Shown here piece after piece: positions 1 to 9,065 of a stretch of DNA of 64,000 nt; within the stretch, counting starts at the first letter, position 1, and the number at the start of each line of letters is the position of its first letter. The notes beneath the pieces are model-generated. The model made no database searches. It worked only from the letters and a program-made list of their open reading frames with translations, and was not told the origin of the DNA. The DNA is from Vibrio penaeicida. Lineage in GTDB: Bacteria; Pseudomonadota; Gammaproteobacteria; Enterobacterales; Vibrionaceae. The stretch lies in the NCBI RefSeq assembly GCF_030689305.1, contig NZ_JAUYVM010000008.1, positions 245,577 through 309,576 of the forward strand, given 5' to 3'. The translations under genes were made by a program, and so were the position numbers.

Positions 1-1
1 C

Positions 2-898
2 AAGCGAGTACTTGATGCAGCCGATCAGTTAGGCTACAAACGAAAAACGCCTATTGATCACAACAGAAAGCGAAAAATTGCCGTTATTGTGAACGACCTC
101 GTTAGCTTGGATCCGTTTGTTGATGCCGTTGATGCCATCACAGAGAGTGCTCGGGAGAACAATCGCATCGCCGTGTTATTCAATACGGCAAATAATGAAG
201 ATTTAGAAGACGATATCTTTAAAGAGATTTCTAGCAACGACTACGACGGTATTATTATGGCGTCCTCTATGACAAGGGCACTGGATAAATCACATCGCTT
301 CCTAGAAGGTAAACCAACCGTACTGCTTAACTGCTTCATTGAATCCAGCAATACGTATTCTTCTATCGTCCCAGACGACCTTACAGGCATGTATAACCTC
401 ACGAATCATCTAATCGAATCTGGTCGGAAAAATATTGCATTTATTGGCGGCGAAGAATGGATGATGGCAACTCAAAAGCGTCGAGAAGGATTCGTGAAAG
501 CACATTCAGAACACGGTTTAGCGGTGAATGAAGACTGGCTATTTAATGCCGATTGGTCGATGAATAAAGCGTATCAAACTACGTTAAAGCTATTGAGCCA
601 ACAGCCAATCCCTAACGCAATAGCCTGTACCAGTGATCTTATGGCAATGGGTGTGGTCAATGCACTATTGCAAAAAGGGGTCAGAATACCGGAAGATATC
701 GCTGTCTGTGGCTACGATAATCAACCCATTGCAACGGATTGTCACCCACCGTTAACCTCATATAGTTTACCCTATGAAGAAATGGGTAAAATGGCAGTGG
801 AAATTCTCCTACAAAAAGTCGAAGATCCAACAAGTTACTCGGCTAAATATGAAGCACACGGAAATCTGGAAGTACGTGATTCTAGCCCCAACCATTAA
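2..898 (+). CDS. LacI/GalR-family transcriptional regulator, 5' end outside window
   Basis: The reading frame is open from base 2, so the start and most of the helix-turn-helix lie upstream of the window. The first residues (RVLDAADQLGYKRK) match the end of a LacI-type DNA-binding domain and hinge helix. The remainder is a periplasmic-binding-protein-like sugar-sensing domain; the stretch near the C-terminus with CGYDNQPIA and LTSYSLPYEEMGKMAVEILL is typical of the family. A GTG at 89 could be mistaken for a start, but it falls inside the conserved domain. The effector and target genes cannot be told from the sequence. A GFA-like gene follows after 15 bases. Confidence 0.9.
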   Translation, partial: KRVLDAADQLGYKRKTPIDHNRKRKIAVIVNDLVSLDPFVDAVDAITESARENNRIAVLFNTANNEDLEDDIFKEISSNDYDGIIMASSMTRALDKSHRFLEGKPTVLLNCFIESSNTYSSIVPDDLTGMYNLTNHLIESGRKNIAFIGGEEWMMATQKRREGFVKAHSEHGLAVNEDWLFNADWSMNKAYQTTLKLLSQQPIPNAIACTSDLMAMGVVNALLQKGVRIPEDIAVCGYDNQPIATDCHPPLTSYSLPYEEMGKMAVEILLQKVEDPTSYSAKYEAHGNLEVRDSSPNH

Positions 899-913
899 CC
901 GACATAAGATGAT

Positions 914-1333
914 ATGACGACTTCAAATACCCACAAAGGCTCCTGCCTTTGCAAAAAGGTCTCTTTTGAAATAATGGGGGATATCAAAGCGGTTACGCAC
1001 TGTCATTGCAAGATGTGCCAAAAGTCTCACGGGGCGGCTTTCGCTACATACGCGGCCACTCGAAAAGAGCATTTTTCTCTAATAGGAAAAGAGCATCTCG
1101 CTCGTTTTCGATCTTCTGAGGACGTGACACGATCTTTCTGTACACACTGCGGGGCGAATGTTCTCTGGCAGGATTCAGGAACATTTAGCAGTGAATGGAC
1201 AACCTTTGCTCTGGCGTTACTTGATACTCCATTTGAAAGAGAAAAACAGAAACATATACATTTGGAATCCAAAGCCCATTGGCTATCAATCAATGATTCT
1301 CGACTAAAACACTCTACTGATGCGAGTGAATGA
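914..1333 (+). CDS. GFA/CENP-V (Mss4-like) zinc-binding protein
   Basis: A 139-residue protein with the cysteine pattern of the glutathione-dependent formaldehyde-activating enzyme (GFA) family: CLC at 11-13, HCHCKMC at 29-35 and FCTHC at 75-79, which together bind zinc. Family members were named for formaldehyde-glutathione chemistry, but most are of unproven function, so the activity is left open. It follows the LacI-type regulator closely and overlaps the neighbourhood of the next start codon (its TGA is at 1331-1333), which suggests co-transcription with the cysteine hydrolase and flavoprotein downstream. Confidence 0.85.
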   Translation: MTTSNTHKGSCLCKKVSFEIMGDIKAVTHCHCKMCQKSHGAAFATYAATRKEHFSLIGKEHLARFRSSEDVTRSFCTHCGANVLWQDSGTFSSEWTTFALALLDTPFEREKQKHIHLESKAHWLSINDSRLKHSTDASE

Positions 1334-1347
1334 AAGGACACAATAGA

Positions 1348-1881
1348 ATGAAATCAGCACTCCTTGTAATAGACGTACAACAAGGTTTAATGGGACCCAA
1401 ACCGCAACCGTATGAAACAGAAAAAGTCATAAACCGAATAAACCAAGCCACAAGCTGGGCGAGAGCGAAAGATATTCCCGTCATATTTGTGCGCCATGAA
1501 GCCCCGAACTCCATCGTTGAAATGGGCAGTGAGGGCTGGCAAGTACACCAAGATTTGGATCAGGTTGCAGCGGATTCTTACATCAACAAAACCACACCCG
1601 ATTCATTCCACAACACCCCTCTGCAAACCTTACTCGACGAACACCAAATCCAACACCTCTACGTATGCGGTTACGCCACAGAGTTTTGCGTAGACACAAC
1701 CACTCGACGCGCCGCAGGTTTGGGCTATCCGGTAACACTGATTTCAGATGCTCATACAACGCATGATAAGCCTCACGCGAGCGGAAGTACTATTCGAGAA
1801 CATCACAACTGCACACTTCCCTCTATTCAAAGCTTTGGCGTTAAGTTAGCGGCTATTCCTACGGCTGAGTTAGTTTCTTAA
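1348..1881 (+). CDS. Isochorismatase-family cysteine hydrolase
   Basis: A 177-residue single-domain hydrolase of the isochorismatase/nicotinamidase superfamily. The predicted catalytic triad is visible: Asp9 in LLVIDVQQG, Lys81 in SYINKTTPDSF, and Cys114 in CGYATEFCVDTTTRRA. The ATG at 1348 is preferred over the in-frame ATG at 1330 because AAGGAC sits 8 bases upstream of it and the extra residues of the longer form are not family-like. Family members hydrolyse amides or vinyl ethers in the cytoplasm; the substrate here cannot be deduced. It lies between the GFA-like gene and a flavodoxin-fold quinone reductase, probably in one transcript. Confidence 0.85.
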   Translation: MKSALLVIDVQQGLMGPKPQPYETEKVINRINQATSWARAKDIPVIFVRHEAPNSIVEMGSEGWQVHQDLDQVAADSYINKTTPDSFHNTPLQTLLDEHQIQHLYVCGYATEFCVDTTTRRAAGLGYPVTLISDAHTTHDKPHASGSTIREHHNCTLPSIQSFGVKLAAIPTAELVS

Positions 1882-1932
1882 GGTATCCCCTGACGCTCTT
1901 GACCCTTATTAAATTTCCCCTAAGGAGACACT

Positions 1933-2517
1933 GTGAATACATTGGTTGTTGTAACGCACCCTATTCAATCGAGCCTCTGCCAACACTTGGCTAAAGAAGT
2001 CATTGAACACCTCGAATCGAAAGGGCATTCGGTTACGGTTAAAGATTTGTATAAAGAACAATTCGACCCGGTATTGAGTGAAAACGAACGTCAAAGCTAT
2101 TACGCCGATCATTTCGATGCTTCTAAAACGCAATCTGATATTGAGCAACTCGAAAACGCAGAACACTTAGTCTTGGTGTTTCCTACTTGGTGGTTTAACT
2201 TTCCGGCTATATTGAAAGGTTGGTTTGACCGAGTATGGGTGCCGGGAAGAGCGTACAACCACTCCGAAGATATGAAAGCTATTACCCCTAATTTGGGAAA
2301 TTTAAAGAAAGTTACTGCAATCACTACATTGGGTTCTCCATGGTGGGTTGATCGCTTTGTACTGCGTCGTCCCGTTTACAAAATTCTTAAATTTGCCTTG
2401 CTTGGGGCTTGTGCTAAAAACTGTTCGTTCCAAATGTTTTCTCTTTACCAAAGTGAAGTTGCCAAACAAAACCAAGTGACCAAGTTCTTAAACAAGGTAA
2501 AAAACAATATTCTGTAG
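1933..2517 (+). CDS. NAD(P)H-quinone reductase-like flavodoxin-fold protein
   Basis: A 194-residue protein of the NQO1/KefG/MdaB-like flavodoxin-fold family. The N-terminus has an FMN/FAD phosphate-binding pattern (VVVTHPIQSSLCQHLA), and the diagnostic stretch FPTWWFNFPAILKGWFDRVW binds the flavin ring and substrate. Such enzymes reduce quinones or similar electrophiles by two electrons using NAD(P)H. The GTG start at 1933 has a strong AAGGAGA ribosome site just upstream. It ends a run of four same-strand genes; a detoxification role would fit the neighbours but is inference. Confidence 0.85.
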   Translation: MNTLVVVTHPIQSSLCQHLAKEVIEHLESKGHSVTVKDLYKEQFDPVLSENERQSYYADHFDASKTQSDIEQLENAEHLVLVFPTWWFNFPAILKGWFDRVWVPGRAYNHSEDMKAITPNLGNLKKVTAITTLGSPWWVDRFVLRRPVYKILKFALLGACAKNCSFQMFSLYQSEVAKQNQVTKFLNKVKNNIL

Positions 2518-2629
2518 CATACAAAATGTAGCAAATTAGGTTTTAGGGCGTCCTCGATCGTGTTCTAGGACGTATCTAGCCTAGCTTTTTCGCAAAATGG
2601 CTTCTCTATCCACTCAATGAGAAGTCGTC

Positions 2630-3652
2630 ATGAAAAAGCTTTATTCACTCTTTTTGTTCGCCTGCCTTTTGTTCCCTTCACTGTCGAATAGTCAAGACAT
2701 CGGCTTTCTACAAACATCCATCGAGTCAGACACTCGTCCGCTTAACCTGACCGTTTGGTATCCAACGCGTGATAACACGGTACTGAAAGTAAAAGTGGCT
2801 GACAATATCGCTTTTGAAGGTATATCGGTAAGAAAAAATGCTCAGATTCACCATGAAAAGCGTCCGCTCGTCATGCTCTCTCACGGCTATCGAGGCAGTT
2901 GGCGTAACCTGAATTGGTTAGCAGAATATTTGGTGGATTCCGGCTACATCGTGGCTGCACCCGATCACCCAGGGACCACCACATTTAACGCATCTCAGGA
3001 GCAAGCAGCGATGTGGTGGGAGCGCCCAAGAGACATCAGCCGAGCGATCGATTGGATGCTTAAAGACTCCGAATTTCACTCCGTCGTTGATAGGAAAAAT
3101 ATCGCTGCCATTGGACACTCTATGGGTGGATGGACAGTAATAAACCTTGCAGGGGGTATAACTGATTCGACTCAAATTAAACAAGAATGCTTGGCTCACC
3201 CTAATCCACAAGTGTGCAAACTGCTCCCTGAGATGGGGTTGGATAAGCCAACAAAACAACACAGTCATTTAACCGATGAGCGCATTAAAGCGGTCGTATC
3301 GCTCGATCTCGGGCTGGCAAGAGGCTTTATTCCCGAAAGCCTGCATGACGTCGCCATTCCGGTTTTGATTCAAGCGGCAGGCACTAATACGGCGTATTTG
3401 CCCCACGAGTTGGAATCGGGATATCTCGCTTCCATACTCCCAGAAAAAACAACGCGCTATGAGTTAATTCAAGACGCAACACATTTCAGCTTTATGCAGC
3501 TATGTAAGCCTGGTGGTCGAGCGATTATCGAAGAAGAGCACAAAGGCGACGGCATGGTTTGTGATGATGGAATGAAGCGAACTCGACAAGAACTGCATGC
3601 AGCAATGGCAGAGTCGATTAAAAATTTCTTAGCAGCGTCACTCACCCACTAA
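2630..3652 (+). CDS. Exported alpha/beta hydrolase, dienelactone hydrolase/PAF-acetylhydrolase-like
   Basis: A 340-residue serine hydrolase with an N-terminal signal peptide (about residues 1-21, hydrophobic LFLFACLLFPSL). The nucleophile elbow GHSMGG places the catalytic Ser at 164; SHGYRGS at 84-90 is the likely oxyanion region, and a late His (DATHFSFM) is a candidate for the triad. The fold and the PxDHPG motif resemble predicted dienelactone hydrolases and platelet-activating-factor acetylhydrolase-like esterases. It is probably periplasmic or secreted. It converges on the AraC-type gene to its right. Substrate unknown. Confidence 0.8.
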   Translation: MKKLYSLFLFACLLFPSLSNSQDIGFLQTSIESDTRPLNLTVWYPTRDNTVLKVKVADNIAFEGISVRKNAQIHHEKRPLVMLSHGYRGSWRNLNWLAEYLVDSGYIVAAPDHPGTTTFNASQEQAAMWWERPRDISRAIDWMLKDSEFHSVVDRKNIAAIGHSMGGWTVINLAGGITDSTQIKQECLAHPNPQVCKLLPEMGLDKPTKQHSHLTDERIKAVVSLDLGLARGFIPESLHDVAIPVLIQAAGTNTAYLPHELESGYLASILPEKTTRYELIQDATHFSFMQLCKPGGRAIIEEEHKGDGMVCDDGMKRTRQELHAAMAESIKNFLAASLTH

Positions 3653-3672
3653 GCAAGACACCGCTGATTCAG

Positions 3673-3729
3673 CCGCCAGATTTCTCTTTGGATCGGTTTA
3701 ATTACTCATTGGATCGGTTCATCTGGCGG
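3673..3729. terminator. Inverted repeat between convergent genes
   Basis: CCGCCAGAT at 3673-3681 pairs with ATCTGGCGG at 3721-3729. The 39-base loop holds a direct repeat, TTGGATCGGTT at 3688-3698 and again at 3709-3719. The right arm and the second repeat copy lie inside the 3' end of the AraC-type gene. There is no clear T-tract, so terminator function is only a guess. Confidence 0.3.
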
Positions 3730-4844
3730 TATTTACTTGGCGTCGAATCTGTAATTCGGCTGAATTCACGGTTGAAATTGGACTTACTGTGAAAGCCAAC
3801 CATTTCATAAATTTCAGTAATGGAGTGATTGGAGGTCTCCAGCAAGTTCATGGCATTCTGGATTCGGTACTCATTGATAAACTGAGAAACGTTCTTCCCT
3901 TTCAGGCTGTTTACGGCAATAGATATATTTCGCGCAGGGATACCGGACTTTCGTGCCAATCGGTTTAAATTTAGGTTAGGGTCAAGGTGCAGTTGAGATG
4001 CGAGCAGTAACTTCTCGACAGTGTCCAACACCTGAGTATGCGTATCTTCTTCGCTATCTGTAGCCTCTTCACTATCTGTAGCCTCTTCACTATCTGTAGC
4101 CTCTTCACTATCTGTAGCTAAAGCATTCAGCGTGACCGCTTCTTTTTTCTCAACGGGTTCGGAATTCAGTTCTAACGAAATAGTACCGCCCGCAATGCTG
4201 ACGGCATAAGCGAGAATAGGAAGAATTAAGACATGTCCTACCGACAATATGGTCGTGATATTTTGGCCTTCAGATAAAGCAAAATCCAGCACAATTCCCA
4301 CATCAACAACCGCAGAAAACAACAATAAACCCGATGTGAAATAGAGCGACGTTTTAAACGCATCGATTTGAGAAAATTTCACCCCTTTCCATTCATCTGG
4401 AGAGAGTTGAGTCAACTTAAACAAAGCAATTGCGTACCCAACATAAGTGCCAATAATGAAAAAGTCGATAAAATCACGCATTTCATTGAACTGGCTGATA
4501 CTGATGCTGACGAGAGCTACAACAGCGACATGAAGCAGCTTCCAGTGACTTTTATTACTCATGGCATGGGAATAACACCACCACGTCAAAGGAGGAACGA
4601 GTGAAGCCACAATAGGCTGAATACTCCTCACCCATGACCATTCCGTTGTCCATCTTGCGCCAACTAAACTGATGGTCAATGCGCTACATAAAATAAAAGC
4701 CAGTGCCGGATAATAAGATTTGTCGTGCCGCTTAAGCAACACAGTAAACAACACTAATAGGAGTATAACGACAACAAAGGGGAGTGGAATGGATGGCATG
4801 CTGGAGAAATGTCCTTTAGAGAACCGTGAAGATGCATCAAGCAT
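3702..4844 (-). CDS. Membrane-anchored AraC-family transcriptional regulator
   Basis: A 380-residue protein. The first 220 residues form about seven hydrophobic segments, starting with IPLPFVVVILLLVLFTVLL. They are followed by a low-complexity acidic linker with four copies of a six-residue TDSEEA-type unit, and a C-terminal AraC DNA-binding domain of two helix-turn-helix motifs (LNRLARKSGIPARNISIAV and ITEIYEMVGFHSKSNFNREF). Membrane-bound AraC proteins are thought to sense a membrane or periplasmic signal directly. An alternative start is the ATG at 4799, with AAAGGA upstream, which would begin just before the first membrane segment. The signal and targets are unknown. Confidence 0.85.
   Translation of the reverse strand: MLDASSRFSKGHFSSMPSIPLPFVVVILLLVLFTVLLKRHDKSYYPALAFILCSALTISLVGARWTTEWSWVRSIQPIVASLVPPLTWWCYSHAMSNKSHWKLLHVAVVALVSISISQFNEMRDFIDFFIIGTYVGYAIALFKLTQLSPDEWKGVKFSQIDAFKTSLYFTSGLLLFSAVVDVGIVLDFALSEGQNITTILSVGHVLILPILAYAVSIAGGTISLELNSEPVEKKEAVTLNALATDSEEATDSEEATDSEEATDSEEDTHTQVLDTVEKLLLASQLHLDPNLNLNRLARKSGIPARNISIAVNSLKGKNVSQFINEYRIQNAMNLLETSNHSITEIYEMVGFHSKSNFNREFSRITDSTPSKYRQMNRSNE
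4045..4116. repeat. 18-bp tandem repeat (4 copies) inside the AraC-type gene
   Basis: Unit GCCTCTTCACTATCTGTA occurs three times exactly at 4063-4080, 4081-4098 and 4099-4116, preceded by a diverged copy at 4045-4062. Being a multiple of three, changes in copy number add or remove six residues without shifting frame. It encodes the acidic linker between the membrane part and the DNA-binding part. Confidence 0.95.
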
Positions 4845-5375
4845 ATACCCATGTCACGGCAAGATGCCAGACATTAACCGTCCAAAAGCCATTCTGTATA
4901 AATTATACATGACACTGAATAGTCATGATGCAAACTGTCTCGAACTGTATACACATTAATATATTGTTACATATTGTGGCCATGTGATTGGAGAAGATGA
5001 AAGCACTTAATCTGAATAAAATACACACAATTCCAACACAAAAAGTGACCCCCATTCCAGTTATTCTATGCAATGAAACGAACTGTATTCTTTATGCAAA
5101 TAAATAACTGGAAAATACAACTTTCTTTCAGAAAATTGACTTGATAATAATTCTATAAAATCTATAAGATGTATGTACTAAAAATAAGAAACACAATATC
5201 TTTCTAGGAAAAGCTAACCATGGTGACCGTTCACTTTCCATACTCATTTCCTAATTACTCACATATACCTTTATGAACTTTTTCATAGCCATTGATTTAA
5301 TAAAATTATTTTAAAAATCTTCGAATAATATTTCTTATTATTTCGTTGATAAACTTTCATATATGGAGAAGTGCT
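4845..5375. other. Intergenic region, AT-rich
   Basis: It separates the leftward AraC-type gene from the rightward LysR-type gene, so it should hold both promoters. No operator, RNA or conserved ORF could be supported. An ORF of 79 codons overlapping its left end is a shadow of the AraC-type gene. Confidence 0.5.
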
Positions 5376-6281
5376 TTGGAAAATATGAAGCGATACTGTA
5401 TTTTTTCTGTTGTTGCCAGTGCAGGAAGTATGACGGCAGCGTCTAAAAGATTAGGGATGTCACCGTCTGCAATCAGTCAAAATATATCTCAACTTGAAAA
5501 CGCCCTTGGGGTGACATTATTACACCGTTCAACCCGTGGATTATCCGTAAGCGAGGCTGGGCAAATATTATTGCAAGGTTACGGTCAGATGCGCTCGCAC
5601 TTTGAAAGTTTAGAGCAAAAATTGTCCGATTGCCGTGAAGGTGTAAAAGGCGATGTGCGCATTACGTGCAGCACTGGTCTAGCACAAGCGACCATTGCTA
5701 ATGCTCTTTCCCCTTGTCTTTCTAGTTACCCTGACATTCGTCTAAATCTCGTCGCAGATGACAAAATGAGAGACATCGTTCAAGAGAATATTGATATCGC
5801 AATTACGCTCGGGGAAACCAAAGACTGTAACTTAGTTTATCGTCCTTTAGGCAGTATTCCACGTGTGTTGTGTGCTTCTGAAAGCTATCTTTCAACCTTT
5901 GGCATACCGCAGTTGGGTTCGGATTTGATAAACCATCACTGGATAGTCAATTCGGACAGCGACACCATCGAAGTCGTCTGCAAAACGGCAGAGTTCGAAG
6001 AGAAATCTAACTTAAATGTTCGATGTAAAGTCAATAGCGAAATGACGGCACGTTCATTTGCCCTATCTGGACACGGATTAGTTCTTTTACCTCTGCCTTT
6101 TGTAGAAGATAATTTAAGGCGTGGGGAGCTAACCAGCGTTTTAAATCATATGACATGGCCCGACATTAAAGTGCAAGCTCTAACCATTAGCCGAACTGTA
6201 CCTAAAAAAGTCGATGTTATGCTTGACGCGTTAAAGCGCTTTTTTAAACCGGAAGAGAAAAAAGCAAAGGCTTTGCATTAA
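5376..6281 (+). CDS. LysR-family transcriptional regulator
   Basis: A LysR-type regulator of about 302 residues. The N-terminal winged helix-turn-helix reads FSVVASAGSMTAASKRLGMS and PSAISQNISQLENALGVTLL, followed by HRSTRGLSVSEAG; the rest is the effector-binding fold. I chose the TTG at 5376 because GGAG sits 7 bases upstream; the ATG at 5385 is possible, and a more upstream TTG at 5346 lacks a ribosome site. No gene is divergent within 500 bases and the neighbouring catabolic pair is convergent at a distance, so its target is not obvious. Confidence 0.85.
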   Translation: MENMKRYCIFSVVASAGSMTAASKRLGMSPSAISQNISQLENALGVTLLHRSTRGLSVSEAGQILLQGYGQMRSHFESLEQKLSDCREGVKGDVRITCSTGLAQATIANALSPCLSSYPDIRLNLVADDKMRDIVQENIDIAITLGETKDCNLVYRPLGSIPRVLCASESYLSTFGIPQLGSDLINHHWIVNSDSDTIEVVCKTAEFEEKSNLNVRCKVNSEMTARSFALSGHGLVLLPLPFVEDNLRRGELTSVLNHMTWPDIKVQALTISRTVPKKVDVMLDALKRFFKPEEKKAKALH

Positions 6282-6955
6282 ATCACCAGCAAGGTTGATG
6301 ATTCAAGGACCTGAACGAAGAACAAAGCCTTTGCGGGAACCTGTTTTAGTAGTGGCGCGATAGTTGAAAGTTTACATCCACTCTTCCTGTCACGGTGGAA
6401 AATGGATAAGCATAATTGCTTACTTTATATACAAAAACCTATTAATGGTTTTTAGGCACAACGCAATTGTATTTCTTATTATGTTTAGCAATTGTGTACT
6501 GCTTTTGTGCAGTACCTTAAATACCATAAAGTACCTCCTGACGAATTGTTCCTTATGAATTATGAGGATGAATAGTGAATACCCATTTAATTGTGGACTC
6601 ATTCACAATCAATAGATATGTCACCCTCGACCTAGCAAAATCATAATATCGAATTAGGAGGAATTAGATAATAGGTAAAAACTGAAATCTGTTTTAAGTA
6701 ATATGATTATTATTTAAGGAATTTCTTAATTAAACAAATAAAAAAAGCAAACGATTACTTTTAAAAAACTTTAAATCAGTCGTAAAATTAATGTCGTAAA
6801 AATGTAAATCAAAAGTTCTCACGTCTTATAGTTGATAATATATTCAATTGATTTCATTTACTACCCTCAAAATTCAAACTTTTATAACTATAAATATATT
6901 AGCCACCTAAACAATTAATCAAAGAAATGCAAATTTAATTTTCCACCAATGCTTC
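6282..6955. other. 674-bp AT-rich intergenic region between convergent genes
   Basis: It lies between the 3' ends of the LysR-type gene and the ornithine-cyclodeaminase-like gene, and is long for a convergent gap. It holds GCAAAGGCTTTGC (6264-6276, at the LysR gene end) echoed by CAAAGCCTTTGC at 6323-6334, and a small hairpin GTACTGC/GCAGTAC at 6496-6515. A 64-codon ORF here has a TTG start, no ribosome site and low-complexity hydrophobic content, so it is not called. A small RNA is possible but not shown. Confidence 0.45.
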
Positions 6956-7891
6956 TTATTTGACCTCCGAAAGCTTAAGTAGCCGCTTGGCAACAAATAG
7001 ATCTTGTAATGCAATCCCAGAACTATCAAAAATCGTGATCTGTTTGTCGGAGTTTCTTCCCCAATTCGATTGAACAAGTACTCTGTGCATTTCAGTTATT
7101 TCTGACCCGGAATTGACGTGTTGGAATTCTCCAATCACTCTCGACTGCTTTTCGTAATCGCAGAATAACGTGGCACGTTCGAACAGCTTTGTTGGGATCT
7201 CCTTCTTACCTACCTTATCAGCTCCCATTGCTGATACATGTGTTCCAGGCTGTATCCAATCGGCATCAAACAAGGGAGATTGAGCTGTCGTCACTGTGAC
7301 AACAATATCGGAACACTCACAAGCTTGTTTCGCTGTCACATTTTTTCCGAAGCCGCACGCATCGGCGACCAAACCATCACTTCTTAGCTTCTCTACTAAA
7401 GCGATTGATCGCGCTTCACTGCGCCCAACAACCCATATCTGTTCAATATCACGAATGGCACAGACTGCACTGACGTCGTAATACGCTTGATGCCCAGTAC
7501 CAAAAACTGTGAGTTTCGAGGCATCTTTGCGTGCTAACACATCCGTTGCAACGGCATCAGCCGCTGCCGTGCGGTAAGCATTCACTTCCCCAGCTTCAAC
7601 GGTTGCCATTAGCCCACCCGTTTCTGGGTCCAGTAAAAAGATAGCAGTGTTATGGCAAGGTATGCCTTTTTGCGAATTTTCGGGCCAATATGAACCTGTT
7701 TTCCAGCCAACAACATTGGGGGTACTGGCAGACTTTAGCGAAAACATACTTCCTGGCTGATCACCAGCCGCATTGACGACAGGAAACAGTGTCGCACTCT
7801 CCCCAACCGCTAGATAAGCATCCTTTACCGCGGCGTACGCCAGCTCGTGAGTGATCAGTTGTCGTGTTGTTTCTTCGTTAAGATAAATCAT
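6956..7891 (-). CDS. Ornithine cyclodeaminase/mu-crystallin-family dehydrogenase
   Basis: A 311-residue NAD(P)-dependent enzyme of the OCD/mu-crystallin family. Visible hallmarks are KTGSYWPENS, the conserved ATVEAGEVNAYRTAAADAVA block, the Rossmann dinucleotide-binding turn VFGTGHQAYYD, and PGTHVSAMGAD. Family members include ornithine cyclodeaminase, alanine dehydrogenase, ketimine reductase and iminosuccinate reductase (BhcD). Its ATG follows directly on the stop codon of the upstream aldolase-like gene, so the two are translationally coupled. This pairing argues for an imino- or 2-keto-acid reductase acting on the aldolase product or substrate, not for ornithine metabolism; the assignment is inference. 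Confidence 0.85.
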   Translation of the reverse strand: MIYLNEETTRQLITHELAYAAVKDAYLAVGESATLFPVVNAAGDQPGSMFSLKSASTPNVVGWKTGSYWPENSQKGIPCHNTAIFLLDPETGGLMATVEAGEVNAYRTAAADAVATDVLARKDASKLTVFGTGHQAYYDVSAVCAIRDIEQIWVVGRSEARSIALVEKLRSDGLVADACGFGKNVTAKQACECSDIVVTVTTAQSPLFDADWIQPGTHVSAMGADKVGKKEIPTKLFERATLFCDYEKQSRVIGEFQHVNSGSEITEMHRVLVQSNWGRNSDKQITIFDSSGIALQDLFVAKRLLKLSEVK

Positions 7892-9034
7892 TTACCACCC
7901 CTGAATTCTTTGCCAAATCTCTGTCGAGTTATCGGTGTCAACAACATGATAGGTTTGATGCATAGACGCCGTAGCACACGCATGATTGGGTAAAATTCGC
8001 AGTTGCGTGCCTACGGGCAACATCGAGAGATCAAACTGACCTTTTTCATGCTCTATGATTCCATGCTCTTGATTGAGCTGGGACACCCTCAACCCTTCGA
8101 CTAAATTCCCATTCACATCGGTCACTAGGCCAAATGAGTCTTTTTCATCGGCGAGCCTAAGGCCAGGATCACTGGATAACGCCATCCAACCCGCATCAAC
8201 AATCAACCACCCTTTTTCAACGTTATGACCGATAACACTGGTTACAACGGACAAGGCAATATCACTGGGATCGCAAACGCCTACTTTCGCCATGACCAAA
8301 TCAAAAAAACAGTACACACCCGCACGAACTTCCGTTATGCCGTCATACTCTTCACCAGAAAATGCGGTCGGCGTCGAACCCACACTCACCACTTTGCATT
8401 CGATATGATTATCAGCAAGCATTTTTACGGCGCGGCGGGCACACTCAACTTCTTGTTTCGCTGCCGCTGCAAGTTCTTGCTGGGATTGGCAGAAATACGA
8501 CTCTCCCGCATGCGTTAGCACACCTCTAAATTCAGCGCCTCCACGTTGAAGAATGTGAGCGATTTCGACCAAAAGTAGAGAGTCTGATCGAATCCCGCCT
8601 CGGTGCCCATCGCAGTCCAATTCGATCAAAGCTGGAATAGCACACCCGGATTTTTGGCAAAAAGCCGCAACCAATTTTGCTTGTTCAACACTGTCTAAAA
8701 TAACGGCAATGTCCACACCACCAAGAAGCAACGACTGTATTCTTGGGAGTTTGCTTGCCGTAATACCGACGGCATAGATAAACTCACGATATCCTGATGC
8801 CGCCAATACTTCGGCTTCCTTGAGCGTAGAGACCGTCGCGGGAGAGTGCTTCTCTGGTAATACATGGTGGGTTGCTTCAACAGAACGCACCGTTTTCAAA
8901 TGCGGACGTAGTACGACACCATGGCTTTCCATCCTCTTCCTTAAACGCAAGACATTGTGTAAGAATTGCGCTTTATCGAGTCTTAAGTAGGGCGTATCAA
9001 GCTGCGTTGGCTGTTCGTTTCTATCTTGGTTCAT
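7892..9034 (-). CDS. DSD1-family PLP enzyme (D-threonine aldolase / 3-hydroxyaspartate aldolase-like)
   Basis: A 380-residue protein with an alanine-racemase-type N-terminal barrel and the DSD1 C-terminal domain. RPHLKTVRS carries the PLP-binding lysine, and PNHACATASMH near the C-terminus is the metal-binding motif of D-threonine aldolase, D-serine dehydratase and 3-hydroxyaspartate aldolase (BhcC). The ATG at 9034 is preferred to the GTG at 9037 because AGGAG then lies at the usual 6-base spacing. It heads a two-gene unit with the OCD-family gene and is divergent from a LysR regulator. A role in cleaving a beta-hydroxy-amino acid is likely; the exact substrate is not determinable. Confidence 0.85.
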   Translation of the reverse strand: MNQDRNEQPTQLDTPYLRLDKAQFLHNVLRLRKRMESHGVVLRPHLKTVRSVEATHHVLPEKHSPATVSTLKEAEVLAASGYREFIYAVGITASKLPRIQSLLLGGVDIAVILDSVEQAKLVAAFCQKSGCAIPALIELDCDGHRGGIRSDSLLLVEIAHILQRGGAEFRGVLTHAGESYFCQSQQELAAAAKQEVECARRAVKMLADNHIECKVVSVGSTPTAFSGEEYDGITEVRAGVYCFFDLVMAKVGVCDPSDIALSVVTSVIGHNVEKGWLIVDAGWMALSSDPGLRLADEKDSFGLVTDVNGNLVEGLRVSQLNQEHGIIEHEKGQFDLSMLPVGTQLRILPNHACATASMHQTYHVVDTDNSTEIWQRIQGW

Positions 9035-9065
9035 CACAAACTCCTAACGTGTTTTCTTTAGTGTC

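Noticed and set aside
2549..2572. CGTCCT/AGGACG hairpin after the quinone reductase gene
   Set aside because: Six-base stem, 12-base loop and no T-tract; too weak to call a terminator.
4045..4116. Tandem repeat as a possible CRISPR array
   Set aside because: Units are directly adjacent with no spacers and lie in frame inside a gene.
6364..6558. 64-codon ORF in the long convergent gap
   Set aside because: TTG start, no ribosome site and low-complexity hydrophobic content in AT-rich DNA.
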